A DNA stretch of 64,000 bases from Halostagnicola larsenii XH-48 (GCF_000517625.1 NZ_CP007055.1:124001-188000), one strand, 5' to 3'. Counted from the stretch's first letter, positions 24,986-34,351 are shown. Notes: generated from the sequence alone by a model not told the origin. Translations and numbers: made by a program.

Positions 24986-26124
24986 GCGACCACGATTTCG
25001 TTTCCGGCGGCAAGCCGATCGGCATCGAGCGCGGCGAGGGACCGTACCTCTACACGGCCGACGAGACGGCGTACATCGACGCGGGTGCAAGCTTCGCCTG
25101 CACGCCGCTCGGGCACAGTCACCCGGCGGTTGTCGACGCAGTCTGCGAACAAGTCGAAAACCTGATATTCATCGACTCCTCCTATCCCGTTCAGTCGCGC
25201 GAGGACGCCTACGCTTCGTTCGTCGCGTCGACGCCCGACGGACTGGATCAGGCCTGGTTCTGTAACTCCGGGACCGAGGCAAATGAAGCTGCGCTAAAAT
25301 TCGCCCGCTCGGCGACCGGCGAGTCGAAGATCGTCGCCGCGACCCGCTCGTTCCACGGCCGGACGATGGGAGCGCTCGCGGCCACCTGGAAGGACAAGTA
25401 CAAGAAACCCTACGAACCGCTTGCAGGTGACGTGGAGTTCGTTCCGTACGGCGACAGCGAGGAACTCGCGGCCGCCGTCGACGACGAGACTGCGGCGGTC
25501 ATCTTGGAGCCGATCCAGGGCGAGGGCGGGATCAACGTTCCGCCGGCGGGCTACCTCGAGACGGCACGCGAGGTCACCGACGACGCCGGCGCGGCGCTCG
25601 TCTTCGACGAGGTTCAGACCGGCATGGGTCGGACGGGTTCGATGTGGGCCTGTCAGAACGCGGGCGTCACACCAGACATCCTGACGACGGCCAAGGGGCT
25701 TGGCAACGGCCTGCCCGTCGGCGCGGTCGCGGTCCGCGACTGGATCGCTGACGGCGCGGCTTCCCACAACGCAACCTTCAGCGGCGGTCCCGTCGTCACC
25801 GCGGCGGTCCACGCGACCATCTCGACGCTGGTCGAGGAGGAGTGGCCCGCTCACGCCGCCGAGATGGGCGAGTATCTCACGGCGGAACTCGAGGCCGCCC
25901 TCGGCGACGAGGTGCGGGAGGTCCGCGGCGAGGGGCTGCTCATCGGTATCGAGTTGAAACGCGGCGCAAACCGGGCCGCACGGGACCTAGCAATGAACCA
26001 CCAAATCCTGGCGCTCCCGGCGGGTCGGACCGTTCTGCGCCTGCTGCCGCCGCTGGTGATCGACGAGGCCGACGCGGATCAGCTCGTGGGCGCGCTGGCC
26101 GAAGTCGTCGTCTCCGAGTCCTAA
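24982..26124 (+). CDS. argD: LysW-linked ornithine/lysine aminotransferase
   Basis: ArgD is a PLP enzyme that transfers an amino group from glutamate to the LysW-bound semialdehyde, giving LysW-bound ornithine. The 380-residue class III aminotransferase shows NSGTEANEAALKFAR (97-110), FHGRTMGALAAT, the phosphate pocket EPIQGEGGINVP, the pyridine-binding Asp in VFDEVQTGMGRTG, and the Schiff-base lysine K238 in TTAKGLGNGLPVG. It begins inside the end of argB (4-nt overlap) and is separated from argE by seven bases. Confidence 0.96.
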   Translation: MSDHDFVSGGKPIGIERGEGPYLYTADETAYIDAGASFACTPLGHSHPAVVDAVCEQVENLIFIDSSYPVQSREDAYASFVASTPDGLDQAWFCNSGTEANEAALKFARSATGESKIVAATRSFHGRTMGALAATWKDKYKKPYEPLAGDVEFVPYGDSEELAAAVDDETAAVILEPIQGEGGINVPPAGYLETAREVTDDAGAALVFDEVQTGMGRTGSMWACQNAGVTPDILTTAKGLGNGLPVGAVAVRDWIADGAASHNATFSGGPVVTAAVHATISTLVEEEWPAHAAEMGEYLTAELEAALGDEVREVRGEGLLIGIELKRGANRAARDLAMNHQILALPAGRTVLRLLPPLVIDEADADQLVGALAEVVVSES

Positions 26125-26131
26125 CGTAACT

Positions 26132-27241
26132 ATGACTGCGAGCAAACCCGAACCGACCGATGTCTCGCCCGAGAACGCACGGAACCTGTTGATCGATCTC
26201 GTCTCGATTTCCTCCCCCAGCGGCGAGGAACGCAAGGCGGCCGAACGCCTCGTCGAGTTCTTCACGGCGAACGGCCGCGAGGCCTGGATCGACGAGGTCG
26301 GCAACGTTCGCGCGCCGGCCGACGACGCGGTTTTGCTGACCTCCCACGTCGACACCGTTCCCGGCGAGATTCCGGTCGAGGTTCGCCCAGCCGACGCGGA
26401 CGACCTCGAGTCCGAGGTCGCCAGCGAGGAGGGTGAAGACGTCCTCTGGGGGCGGGGCAGCGTCGACGCCACCGGTCCGCTCGCAGCGATGGCCGTCGCC
26501 GCCGTACGAACGGGCGTCTCCTTCGTCGGCGTCGTCGGCGAGGAGACCAACTCCCGCGGCGCGCGTCACCTGGCCGTCGACCGCGAGGAACCCGACGCCG
26601 TCGTCAACGGCGAACCCAGCGGCGCGACCGGGATCACCCTCGGCTATCGCGGTTTTCTCGCGGGGACCTACGTTGCGACCAGCGAGTCCGGCCACACCTC
26701 CCGGCCGGAACCGAACGCGATTCAACACGCGATCGACTGGTGGACGGCCGTCGAGGACGCCTTCGCGGACGACGAGTACCATCCCGTTTTCGAACGCGTG
26801 ACGGCCAAACCCGTCGACGTCGACGGCGGTTCGAGCGAGGACGGCCTGTCGGTCGAGACGACCCTGGACGTGCAATTGCGCATCCCGCCGACGCTCACCG
26901 CCGAAGCGGTTCGCGAGACCGCCGAAGCCGAACTCGAGATCGGCACCGTCTCCTGGGCGGAGCCGATCCCGCCGGTCATGGAGAGCCCGCGGACCGAAGT
27001 CGCGCGGGCGTTTCGCGCGGCGATCCGCGAGCAGGACGCCGATCCACGGTTGCTCCGAAAGACCGGAACCAGCGATATGAACATCTACGCCGGCAGTTGG
27101 GACTGTCCGATGGCGACCTACGGCCCCGGAAACTCGGATCTCGATCACGCGCCGAACGAACGCCTTTCGCTGTCCGAGTTCGATCGTTCCATTTCCGTCC
27201 TCGAGTCCGTCGCAGCAGACCTTCGCGGTGATACCCAATGA
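26132..27241 (+). CDS. argE: LysW-ornithine/LysW-lysine hydrolase
   Basis: This 369-residue M20-family metallopeptidase releases ornithine (or lysine) from LysW. Metal-ligand and catalytic segments are visible in order: SPSGEERKAAERLVEFF, LTSHVDTVPGEIPV with the His-x-Asp, WGRGSVDATGPLAAMAVAA, GVVGEETNSRGARH with the Glu pair, and a C-terminal YGPGNSDLDHAPNERL with the last His. A dimerisation insert occupies roughly residues 175-275. Its stop overlaps the argF start by 4 nt. Bacterial ArgE and LysK share this fold; the LysW gene context makes LysK-type activity the right one. Confidence 0.94.
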   Translation: MTASKPEPTDVSPENARNLLIDLVSISSPSGEERKAAERLVEFFTANGREAWIDEVGNVRAPADDAVLLTSHVDTVPGEIPVEVRPADADDLESEVASEEGEDVLWGRGSVDATGPLAAMAVAAVRTGVSFVGVVGEETNSRGARHLAVDREEPDAVVNGEPSGATGITLGYRGFLAGTYVATSESGHTSRPEPNAIQHAIDWWTAVEDAFADDEYHPVFERVTAKPVDVDGGSSEDGLSVETTLDVQLRIPPTLTAEAVRETAEAELEIGTVSWAEPIPPVMESPRTEVARAFRAAIREQDADPRLLRKTGTSDMNIYAGSWDCPMATYGPGNSDLDHAPNERLSLSEFDRSISVLESVAADLRGDTQ

Positions 27242-28161
27242 CGACACGACACTTACTCGATATCGATGATCTCTCCGCTTCGGAACTCGAGACGATCCTC
27301 GAGCGCGCGGAGCGATACAAACGAGCACAGCACCAGGGCGAGAGTCACGAAGACCTTCCGGGCCAGACGCTCGGAATGATCTTTCAGAAGCCGAGTACGC
27401 GTACGCGCGTCTCTTTCGAAACGGGGATGACCCAACTCGGCGGACACGCCGTGTTCCTCGGCGCGGACGACATTCAACTCGGCCGAGGCGAACCGCTCAA
27501 AGACACCGCGAGAACGCTTTCGCGGTACGTCGACGCGGTCATGGCTCGAGTCTTCAAACACGAGAACATCGAAGTCCTCGCGGAGTACTCGTCGGTGCCG
27601 ATCGTCAACGGACTCACCGACGACGCCCACCCCTGCCAGACGCTCGCCGATCTGCTGACGATCCGCGAACAACAAGGCGGCTCGTCGAGCGACGCGTTCG
27701 ACGGTGTGTCGGCGGCCTGGGTCGGCGACGGTAACAACGTCGCCCAGTCGTTCGCGATCGGTGCCGCGCTCGCGGGAATCGACCTGACCGTCGCTACACC
27801 CGCCGGCTACGGGATCGACGACGAAGTCGTCGACCGAGTGGCCGATCTGGGTGGCCACCTCACGACCACGACCGACCCCGTCGAAGCTGTCGCTGATACC
27901 GACGTCGTCTACACCGACGTCTGGATCAGCATGGGACAGGAGGACGAACGCGACGTTCGCATGGACAACTTCGAGGGCTTTCAGGTCAACGCGGACTTAC
28001 TCGAGCACGCGCCAAACGCGTCGGTGATGCACTGTTTGCCCGCCCACCGCGGCGAGGAAATCTCCGACGGCGTGATCGAGGGCGACCGCTCGATCGTCTT
28101 CGATCAGGCGGAGAACCGATTGCACGCACAGAAGGCGTTGCTGAGTTGGCTCCTCGAGTAG
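27238..28161 (+). CDS. argF: Ornithine carbamoyltransferase
   Basis: ArgF transfers a carbamoyl group to ornithine to make citrulline, the substrate for ArgG. The 307-residue protein has the carbamoyl-phosphate motif STRTR at residues 53-57, HPCQTLADLLT at 131-141, the ornithine-binding DVWISMGQEDE, and HCLPAHRGEEI near residue 262. It has typical length for the anabolic trimeric enzyme. Its start overlaps argE by 4 nt, and it is the last arg gene here, followed by 78 bp and then thrC. Carbamoyl-phosphate synthase genes are not in the window. Confidence 0.97.
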   Translation: MTTRHLLDIDDLSASELETILERAERYKRAQHQGESHEDLPGQTLGMIFQKPSTRTRVSFETGMTQLGGHAVFLGADDIQLGRGEPLKDTARTLSRYVDAVMARVFKHENIEVLAEYSSVPIVNGLTDDAHPCQTLADLLTIREQQGGSSSDAFDGVSAAWVGDGNNVAQSFAIGAALAGIDLTVATPAGYGIDDEVVDRVADLGGHLTTTTDPVEAVADTDVVYTDVWISMGQEDERDVRMDNFEGFQVNADLLEHAPNASVMHCLPAHRGEEISDGVIEGDRSIVFDQAENRLHAQKALLSWLLE

Positions 28162-28239
28162 CCGCGTCGTCCGATCGGAGCGCGTCACCGAGCGGCCAAA
28201 CCCACTCACTTTTTGCCCGTCCCGCTCCTCTCGCCGATA

Positions 28240-29499
28240 ATGAGTCTGAGTCTTGCCGCGGAACAGCCGGCACCGCCCGTAGACGCCGAAGACGGTGCCT
28301 GGCTCGAGTGCATCGAGTGTGGCGAAACGTTCGCGCCGTTCGCGGACATTCGCTACACCTGCGACGAGTGCGACGGATTGCTCGAGGTTCGCTACGTTGA
28401 CCTCCCCTCCCTCGATGATTTCGAGGGGCGGGGCGTCTGGCGATACGCCGACGCGCTCCCGCTCGACTCGGGCGTGACGACCCAGGAGGGTGCCACACCG
28501 CTGTACGAGGTGCCGCGCCTCGAGAACGACGTCGGGGTCGAGGCCCTGCGAATCAAACACGAGGGAATGAACCCGACCGGCTCGTTCAAGGATCGGGGCA
28601 TGACCGTCGGCGTCGCCGTCGCGAAGGAACTCGGCGTCGACCGACTCGCCTGCGCCTCGACCGGAAACACGAGCGCGGCGCTCGCGGCCTACGGCTCGCG
28701 CGGTGGGATGGAGACACTCGTTCTCCTCCCCGCCGGGAAAGTCGCGGCCGGAAAGATCGCCCAGGCGAGCCTCCACGGCGCGCGGATCCTCGAAGTCGAC
28801 GGGAACTTCGACTCCTGTCTCGACATCGTTCAGGAACTGGCCGCCCGCGGCGAAGCCTACCTCCTGAACTCGCTGAACCCGTTTCGACTCGAGGGTCAGA
28901 AGACGATCGGCCTCGAGATTCTCGAGGCCTTCCGCGACGATTACGGCGCGTTCCCGGATCGAATCGTCCTTCCGGTCGGAAACGCCGGCAACACCTCGGC
29001 GCTGTACAAGGCGTTCAGGGAACTGGTGCAGGTCGGGGACCTGCCCCTCGAGGACGTACCAAAGCTCACCGGCGTTCAGGCGGCGGGTGCTGCGCCGATG
29101 GTCGAGGCGATCGAGAACGACGCCGACGAGGTTCGCCGCTGGGACGACGTCGAAACGCGAGCGACGGCGATTCGAATCGGAAACCCGGTCAACGCACCGA
29201 AGGCGCTGCCCGGGATCAGAGAGACCGACGGCACCGCCGTCGCCGTCTCCGACGAAGAAATCACGGACGCACAGCGGGATCTCGCCGAGGAAGGTATCGG
29301 CGTCGAACCCGCCTCCGCGGCTTCGATCGCGGGGCTTCGAAAACTTCGCGCGGACGGCGTCGTTACCGACGACGAACGCGTCGCCTGTCTCACGACTGGA
29401 CACCTGCTCAAAGACCCCGACGCGGCAGCCGCCGCCGGGAGCGATCCGCAACCGGTTCCGAACGATACCGAGGGCGTTCTCGAGCACCTTCACGAGTAA
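28240..29499 (+). CDS. thrC: Threonine synthase
   Basis: ThrC converts O-phosphohomoserine and water to threonine with PLP. The 419-residue protein has an N-terminal zinc ribbon (C24, C27, C41, C44 in CIECGETF and CDECDGLL), as in archaeal threonine synthases, then the PLP lysine K117 in NPTGSFKDRGM, the ASTGNTSAALAAYGSRGG phosphate loop and a C-terminal substrate region GIGVEPASAASIAGLRKL. Start: ATG at 28240 is used; an in-frame TTG at 28213 is possible but adds nine unlikely residues. It follows argF on the same strand but with a 78-bp gap, so it could have its own promoter. Confidence 0.96.
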   Translation: MSLSLAAEQPAPPVDAEDGAWLECIECGETFAPFADIRYTCDECDGLLEVRYVDLPSLDDFEGRGVWRYADALPLDSGVTTQEGATPLYEVPRLENDVGVEALRIKHEGMNPTGSFKDRGMTVGVAVAKELGVDRLACASTGNTSAALAAYGSRGGMETLVLLPAGKVAAGKIAQASLHGARILEVDGNFDSCLDIVQELAARGEAYLLNSLNPFRLEGQKTIGLEILEAFRDDYGAFPDRIVLPVGNAGNTSALYKAFRELVQVGDLPLEDVPKLTGVQAAGAAPMVEAIENDADEVRRWDDVETRATAIRIGNPVNAPKALPGIRETDGTAVAVSDEEITDAQRDLAEEGIGVEPASAASIAGLRKLRADGVVTDDERVACLTTGHLLKDPDAAAAAGSDPQPVPNDTEGVLEHLHE

Positions 29500-29624
29500 C
29501 GCTACGACGAGCATCCGAATCACTCGATCCGTTCACTTTTCCCGGGTCGTCTTTCATCCGCATGCGTTCTGTCTGACGCGTCTGACGGCCGACTGACTGA
29601 ACCTTTTGCGGCCAGAAAACCTAT

Positions 29625-29951
29625 ATGGATTCCATGTCCGTCGAGCACCGACCCACCAAGACCCCCCGAGCGTGCGTACAGCGAACCGCTCCCAACAGCG
29701 CCGATAGCGAAACTGGACAAACTATCGAACACGACACTCGAACTCGAGAACCGCTTCCGTCCAGGATCGAACGAACCCGTCTCCGAGTTCGGGTCGCCGC
29801 ACTCGAACGAGAACTCGAGGCCAGGGAGACTGAGCGACAGAACCTTATCGATCAGTACGAGCTCGTCCTCCAGCAACGAGACTCCGAGTCGGAGGAATCG
29901 ACGGCGGACGAACGCGGGCTACTATGGCGTCTTCATCGTCTTCTGGACTAA
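29625..29951 (+). CDS. Hypothetical coiled-coil protein
   Basis: The 108-residue protein has a disordered N-terminal half rich in Thr, Pro and Arg, followed by a strongly predicted coiled coil (RVAALERELEARETERQNLI, residues 57-76) with heptad-like Leu spacing, and an acidic tail. There is no signal peptide or membrane helix. I do not recognise a family. The frame is GC3-poor in its first half compared with neighbours, so the true start may be later; the coiled-coil part is the more convincing segment. A TATA-like ctatat precedes the ATG at close range. Confidence 0.5.
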   Translation: MDSMSVEHRPTKTPRACVQRTAPNSADSETGQTIEHDTRTREPLPSRIERTRLRVRVAALERELEARETERQNLIDQYELVLQQRDSESEESTADERGLLWRLHRLLD

Positions 29952-30073
29952 TTTCCTTATTCCCTCGCTTACGTGTGGGCCTTTCTCCGTTGCTCTTTGC
30001 CCTCGATTTGGGCACGTTTTCGTCCCCTTGCTCGAATAATATGTTGGCCACCACTATGTTGGAACTCCAACCA

Positions 30074-30110
30074 ATTAGTATATTTTAAATACTATTGGTA
30101 TTAGTATATT
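30074..30110 (+). promoter_or_regulatory. tfb promoter with direct repeats and near-palindrome
   Basis: ATTAGTATATT occurs twice, at 30074-30084 and 30100-30110, 26 bp apart, in an AT-rich block holding the TATA-like ttttaaat. Between them CCAATTAGTAT and ATACTATTGG are nearly inverted. The second repeat ends 21 bp before the tfb ATG. Two stacked TATA-like boxes could give two starts or one operator. Confidence 0.5.
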
Positions 30111-30130
30111 ATCACGAGAGGAAATAGCGA

Positions 30131-31021
30131 ATGGACGACGGCAATACGAACCCGATATGTATAGAATGCGATGGACAGCTCCGAACCGACGGCACTGAGA
30201 CGGTCTGTGAAGAGTGCGGTCTCGTTTCCGAGGAGAACGCGATCGATCACGGTCCCGAATGGCGCTCGTTCGAGGACGACAACAGCGACCGACGTCGAAC
30301 CGGCGCACCGTTGACTCGCTCCCGTCACGATAGAGGACTTTCCACTGAAATCGGATACGGATCCGGATCCGGATCGCGGTTAACGGGACGGAAACGCCGC
30401 CAGCTCGCTCGGATGCGCAGGGAACACAATCGGGCCCGGATCTCCACGAAGGCAGAGCGAAATCAGGTGTACGGATTCACTAGGATCAAACGGTTAATCA
30501 CCGAGCTATCGCTCCCGGACGCCGCTCGAGAACAGGCCTGTGCGCTCTTCAAATCCGCTCAGTCCGAAGACCTTCTCCGCGGTCGATCGCTTGAGGGTTT
30601 CGCGGCCGCCGCGGTGTATGCGGTCTGTCGAACGCTGTCGATGGCCCGAACGCTCTCCGAAATCGTCGCCATCTCTCGAGCCGACGAATCCGAACTCAAA
30701 GCGGCGTACGACGCTCTCAACCGAGAACTCGGTCTTTCGACGGGACCGATCGATCCGACGCAGTACCTCCCTCGATACGCATCGAAACTCGACCTCGATA
30801 CAACCATCGAACAATGTGCTCGAGAGCACGTCGAAACCCTCCTCGAGAACTGTGCGATCGGTGGTCGAAATCCAAGTGGCGTTGCAGCAGCGTGTCTGTA
30901 CGTCGCGGCGAACGATTGTCCAGATTGTGAGGGAATTACGCAGGCATCCGCTGGTGCTGTCGCCGACGTCAACCCGGTCACGATCAGATCAACGATTCAT
31001 CAACTCGAGGAGTGTTACTGA
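30131..31021 (+). CDS. tfb: Transcription initiation factor TFB
   Basis: TFB recruits RNA polymerase to TBP-bound TATA boxes. The 296-residue product has an N-terminal zinc ribbon with C10/C13 (CIEC) and C26/C29 (CEECG), a B-finger/linker (EWRSFEDDNSDRRRTGAPLT), and two cyclin-like repeats (about residues 105-195 and 205-290). The DNA-recognition helix is expected in the second repeat. Haloarchaea encode many TFB paralogues; this one has a short insertion YGSGSGSRL in the linker and a length slightly below average (300-330), so it could be a specialised paralogue. Its own promoter is unusually elaborate. Confidence 0.95.
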   Translation: MDDGNTNPICIECDGQLRTDGTETVCEECGLVSEENAIDHGPEWRSFEDDNSDRRRTGAPLTRSRHDRGLSTEIGYGSGSGSRLTGRKRRQLARMRREHNRARISTKAERNQVYGFTRIKRLITELSLPDAAREQACALFKSAQSEDLLRGRSLEGFAAAAVYAVCRTLSMARTLSEIVAISRADESELKAAYDALNRELGLSTGPIDPTQYLPRYASKLDLDTTIEQCAREHVETLLENCAIGGRNPSGVAAACLYVAANDCPDCEGITQASAGAVADVNPVTIRSTIHQLEECY

Positions 31022-31074
31022 CGGTGCGGACGTTGAGCCCGTTCCTGTGGAGCGAGCGTTTGGCTAGCCGTCGT

Positions 31075-31776
31075 TCACTTCGGCTCACAACGTGAGACTG
31101 TTTCTGCGAGCCGCTGAATGCGCTCGGTCGCTATAGACCCGGAATCCGTTTCTCGGACGGGTAACCCGTTCGCTCGTGCTTCGTGGACCACTTGTGCACT
31201 CGGGACGACGGTTACGGGTGCACCGAGTGCGCGTTCGATTGCACGCTTCCGGTCGACACCGACGGTCGCTCGATTCAGGACGACCGCTCCGATCGGTGCC
31301 TCCACCTCGAGCGCGAGTCGTTTCGTTCTGAGCGCGTCGGTGATCGCTTCGTCCGTATCGGTCGTGACGAGCACGACCAGATCCGAGACGTGTAGCTGCA
31401 CGCCGACGTCGCTCGCGAGCCCCGCAGGACAGTCGATAACCACGCGTCCGAACTCCCGCTCGACGGTGTCGATGATGTCCTCGAACCGTCCCAGATCTGC
31501 TGCTCGAGCGCCGGCTAACGACCGCCCACAGGGGAGCACTCGGGTACCCTCGATAGTCCGTACTGCTTCGATCGGATCCGCTCGTCCTGTAAGGACATCG
31601 TGAAGGTCCGGCCCCCGTCCGTGCGGGATATCCGCCATCGCGAGGTCGCCGTCGACGACGACTGCATCGAGTTCCGCGCCGAGGTTCAACGCCATCGTCG
31701 ACTTTCCGACGCCGCCTTTGCCACCGCTTACGGCCACGATCACAGTCCTGTCCCGGTTCGCTTTGATGGCGTCCAT
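31075..31776 (-). CDS. MinD/ParA-family ATPase
   Basis: The 233-residue product has a deviant Walker A motif GGKGGVGKST (residues 18-27) with two lysines, the switch I region DGDLAMADIPHG, a Walker B-like FGRVVIDCPAG, and the late PVRETDSGSIATERI. These are standard for MinD/ParA ATPases that dimerise on ATP and move on surfaces or position cell structures. Haloarchaea have several paralogues; one class (MinD4) sits at cell poles. No C-terminal amphipathic membrane-targeting helix is obvious. The start at 31776 lies 37 nt inside the preceding gene, so the two frames overlap. Confidence 0.88.
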   Translation of the reverse strand: MDAIKANRDRTVIVAVSGGKGGVGKSTMALNLGAELDAVVVDGDLAMADIPHGRGPDLHDVLTGRADPIEAVRTIEGTRVLPCGRSLAGARAADLGRFEDIIDTVEREFGRVVIDCPAGLASDVGVQLHVSDLVVLVTTDTDEAITDALRTKRLALEVEAPIGAVVLNRATVGVDRKRAIERALGAPVTVVPSAQVVHEARANGLPVRETDSGSIATERIQRLAETVSRCEPK

Positions 31777-32099
31777 CGCTCGAGTCTCGAGCGAACCGTT
31801 CGAGCGTCGATATCCGCTCGGCCATCGTCCCGTCTCGCATCGATTATTCTGATCGGATCGTCCGTCGCCGTCGCCGGGCTCGCAAACCCGATCCCGCGCC
31901 GACTGTCGGGTTCGAGACGCCCTCGCCAGCGTGAACCGTCCCACTCCGGGACGACGACGCCGTTTCGTCGCGGCGGCCAGACCGGCGTGAGTGTACTCTC
32001 GAGGCGAACGTACTGTGGCGTCGTCCGATCGTTCGTTACGGTGGCGCTGACGAACGTCACGTCGTCGCGCCGCTCGGTACTCGTCGAGATGTCGACCAT
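31740..32099 (-). CDS. Small beta-rich protein overlapping the MinD-like gene
   Basis: This 119-residue protein is hydrophilic and appears all-beta: DDVTFVSATVTNDRTTPQYV then LESTLTPVWPPRRNGVVVPE and PDSRRGIGFASPATATDDP. It resembles small haloarchaeal domains found next to MinD-like genes, which may act as an accessory factor. Its C-terminal 12 codons overlap the start of the MinD-like gene in another frame (37 nt), a strong sign of one transcript with coupled translation. No membrane helix or signal peptide is visible. The role is unknown; an interaction with the ATPase is inferred only from context. Confidence 0.65.
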   Translation of the reverse strand: MVDISTSTERRDDVTFVSATVTNDRTTPQYVRLESTLTPVWPPRRNGVVVPEWDGSRWRGRLEPDSRRGIGFASPATATDDPIRIIDARRDDGRADIDARTVRSRLERWTPSKRTGTGL

Positions 32100-32215
32100 G
32101 CCGCTATTGGTCCCGTTACCGCACTTAAACTCGCGGCCCGATTTTGTTCATCTCCAGAATACGCTTCGTTCGCCCGCTACCGCCTGCGTACCTGGTCGTA
32201 TGACCCGTCTTCGGA

Positions 32216-34318
32216 CTATGTCGTCCGGAGATTGTCCGTACTCGGCTCGTAGACCTCGCCTTTTTGCTTGAGTTTGTCGATCTCGTGTTCGGCTTTCGAC
32301 TGGTCCATCCCGATCTCGTCGGCCCGCTCGAGGACGATATCCATCGGCGCGCCGTCGTCGTACTCCGCTTCGATGTCGGTGATTAGCTGTTTGATGTTCT
32401 TGATCCGGTCGCGCTGGGACTTCGTGGTCCCAGCCTCGACGATATCCGCGTCGAACTCGCCTGTTTCGGGGTCGACGCCGATATCCTGCAGCGTCGAGCG
32501 CACGATTTCGACGACCCGTTCGGCGTCACCGGCCTCGACCGTATCCGAGAGTCGAATTCGCGCGCTCGCTTCGGCGAGGCGAACCAGCGCCTCGAGCTTT
32601 CGCGCGGTGACGGGAATGGGCGCGTCTTCGTCGGTCCCCTTCAGTCGGAGGTCAACGTAGAAATCGCGGATCGTTTCCCGTGCCGCTTCGGTCATCCGCG
32701 GATGGCAGTTCTGCTTTGCGTACGCGATGTACTTGCGCAGGAGTTCCGCGTCGATCTCGGGATCGACCTGCTCGGTCATCTCTTCGATCTCGTCGGTGGT
32801 CACATCGAGGGAGGTCATCTCCTCCTGTTGGGTCGTCAACTCCCCGGCGTAGTTCGTCGTCAAAATGTGCTCTGCGAGGTTTCGGTCTTTCTCCTCGTCG
32901 GGATTGTCTGTGACCGTAAAGATCAGATCGAACCGCGAGATGAGCGCCGGCTCGAGGTCAATCTGTTCGGCGATCGGCTCGTACTGGTCGAAGCGCCCGT
33001 ACTTCGGGTTTGCCGCGCCAAGCAGCGAGCACCGCGATTTGAGCGTCGCGTTGATCCCCGCCTTCGAGACCGAAATCTGCTGCTGCTCGAGGGCTTCGTG
33101 CATGGCACTGCGGTCCTCCGAACGCATTTTATCTAGCTCGTCAACTGCCGCGATTCCCTGATCGGCGAGAACCAGTGCGCCGGCCTCGAGCGTCCACTGC
33201 TGTCCGTCACCGAAATCGTCGCGAACGGCTGCGGCAGTCAGACCCGCCGAGGACGAACCCTTTCCGGAGGTATAGACGGAGCGTGGTGCAATATTTCTGA
33301 TATACCCGAGCATCTGAGATTTACCGGTTCCGGGATCTCCTATCAGCAGCATATGCAGGTCGCCGCGAATCCTCGAGCCGTCGGGTAACTGCTTGGTGAC
33401 GCCCGAAAAGAGCTGGAGCATCATCGCGAGTTTCTCCTGATCGTAGCCGTAGATCGACGGCGCGATCGAGGCGACCATCTTCTCGTAGATGTCGTCTTCG
33501 GTGGAGAGACGGACGATTTCCTTTTTGTCCTCCTCGGTGATGTCCATGTCCTCGAACTGCTCTTCGTCGATATCGACGGAGATCCCTTCCATGTAGAAAT
33601 CGAAGATGGGAGATTTCTCCTGCTGGTTGCCCTGTTGCTCGAGGCGGAGGACGCCGACGGCGGAAACGTGGTCGCCAGGGGTCACTTCTCCCGTGATGTC
33701 GTCTTCGACGTGGATGTCGAGCGCCTGAGGCGTCTCGCCGCCGCGTAACCCCTCTGGACTTTCTTGAACCCTGAGCTTTTGGGCGTCGACGAACTCCGAC
33801 TGGTCGAAGTTCACCTGAAACGGTCCCTGCCGTTCACAGCCCTGGCACTCGTGGGGTTCCTGAAAATCGCCGGTCGACTGTGGGATTCGGTTGAGGGTCC
33901 CACAGAGCTGACACTCGAAGGCCGCCTCTTCGATCTTCGGGCGGACGTCGGTCGCCTTGCGAACGATTCCCCGAACCTGCACGAGTTTGTTCATGTTCTG
34001 GGCGCGGATGTCCCGAATATCGGGGGACTCGGTGTCGGGTAGGTTTCGAATGCGGACGTGGGCCTGCCCGAGGCTGACGTCGATGGGGAGATCGTACAGC
34101 CGAAGCGCTTCCTCGGCGTAGCGCTGGAGTTGTTCGGGCTGATTGAGATAGTCGTCCGCCAGGTCGGGATCGTATCGGTAGAGATCTTGCCAGTCGATAA
34201 ACAGCGAGCGCTGCTCGTTTGGATACTGCTGGGCAAGCTGTTTCACCTCGTTGTCGCAGTAGTTCCGGAAGAACTGCTCGAATGCGTCGACGAGTTCGGA
34301 GTTTCCCGCTTGCGCCAT
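32216..34318 (-). CDS. mcm: Replicative helicase MCM
   Basis: MCM forms the hexameric helicase that unwinds DNA at replication forks. The 700-residue product has the N-terminal DNA-binding part with zinc ligands C136, C139, C158, C161 (CQLCG and CQGC), the AAA+ core with Walker A GDPGTGKSQ (near residue 327), Walker B AAVDELDKM, the arginine finger SRFDL, and a C-terminal winged helix. There is no intein, unlike the mcm genes of several haloarchaea. The start lies about 27 bp after a TATA box (34345-34351), suggesting a nearly leaderless transcript. The single gene is transcribed toward the MinD-like pair, with about 117 bp between. Confidence 0.98.
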   Translation of the reverse strand: MAQAGNSELVDAFEQFFRNYCDNEVKQLAQQYPNEQRSLFIDWQDLYRYDPDLADDYLNQPEQLQRYAEEALRLYDLPIDVSLGQAHVRIRNLPDTESPDIRDIRAQNMNKLVQVRGIVRKATDVRPKIEEAAFECQLCGTLNRIPQSTGDFQEPHECQGCERQGPFQVNFDQSEFVDAQKLRVQESPEGLRGGETPQALDIHVEDDITGEVTPGDHVSAVGVLRLEQQGNQQEKSPIFDFYMEGISVDIDEEQFEDMDITEEDKKEIVRLSTEDDIYEKMVASIAPSIYGYDQEKLAMMLQLFSGVTKQLPDGSRIRGDLHMLLIGDPGTGKSQMLGYIRNIAPRSVYTSGKGSSSAGLTAAAVRDDFGDGQQWTLEAGALVLADQGIAAVDELDKMRSEDRSAMHEALEQQQISVSKAGINATLKSRCSLLGAANPKYGRFDQYEPIAEQIDLEPALISRFDLIFTVTDNPDEEKDRNLAEHILTTNYAGELTTQQEEMTSLDVTTDEIEEMTEQVDPEIDAELLRKYIAYAKQNCHPRMTEAARETIRDFYVDLRLKGTDEDAPIPVTARKLEALVRLAEASARIRLSDTVEAGDAERVVEIVRSTLQDIGVDPETGEFDADIVEAGTTKSQRDRIKNIKQLITDIEAEYDDGAPMDIVLERADEIGMDQSKAEHEIDKLKQKGEVYEPSTDNLRTT

Positions 34319-34344
34319 TGACCTGTTGTTGGGTCGCCATCGCG

Positions 34345-34351
34345 TATAAAT
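34345..34351 (-). promoter_or_regulatory. TATA box of mcm
   Basis: On the minus strand the box reads atttata, 26-30 bp before the predicted transcription start and the ATG at 34318. It sits in an otherwise GC-balanced region. Confidence 0.6.

Noticed and set aside
32216-34318. Intein in MCM
   Set aside because: The AAA+ motifs are contiguous and the length is normal at 700 residues; no splicing blocks.
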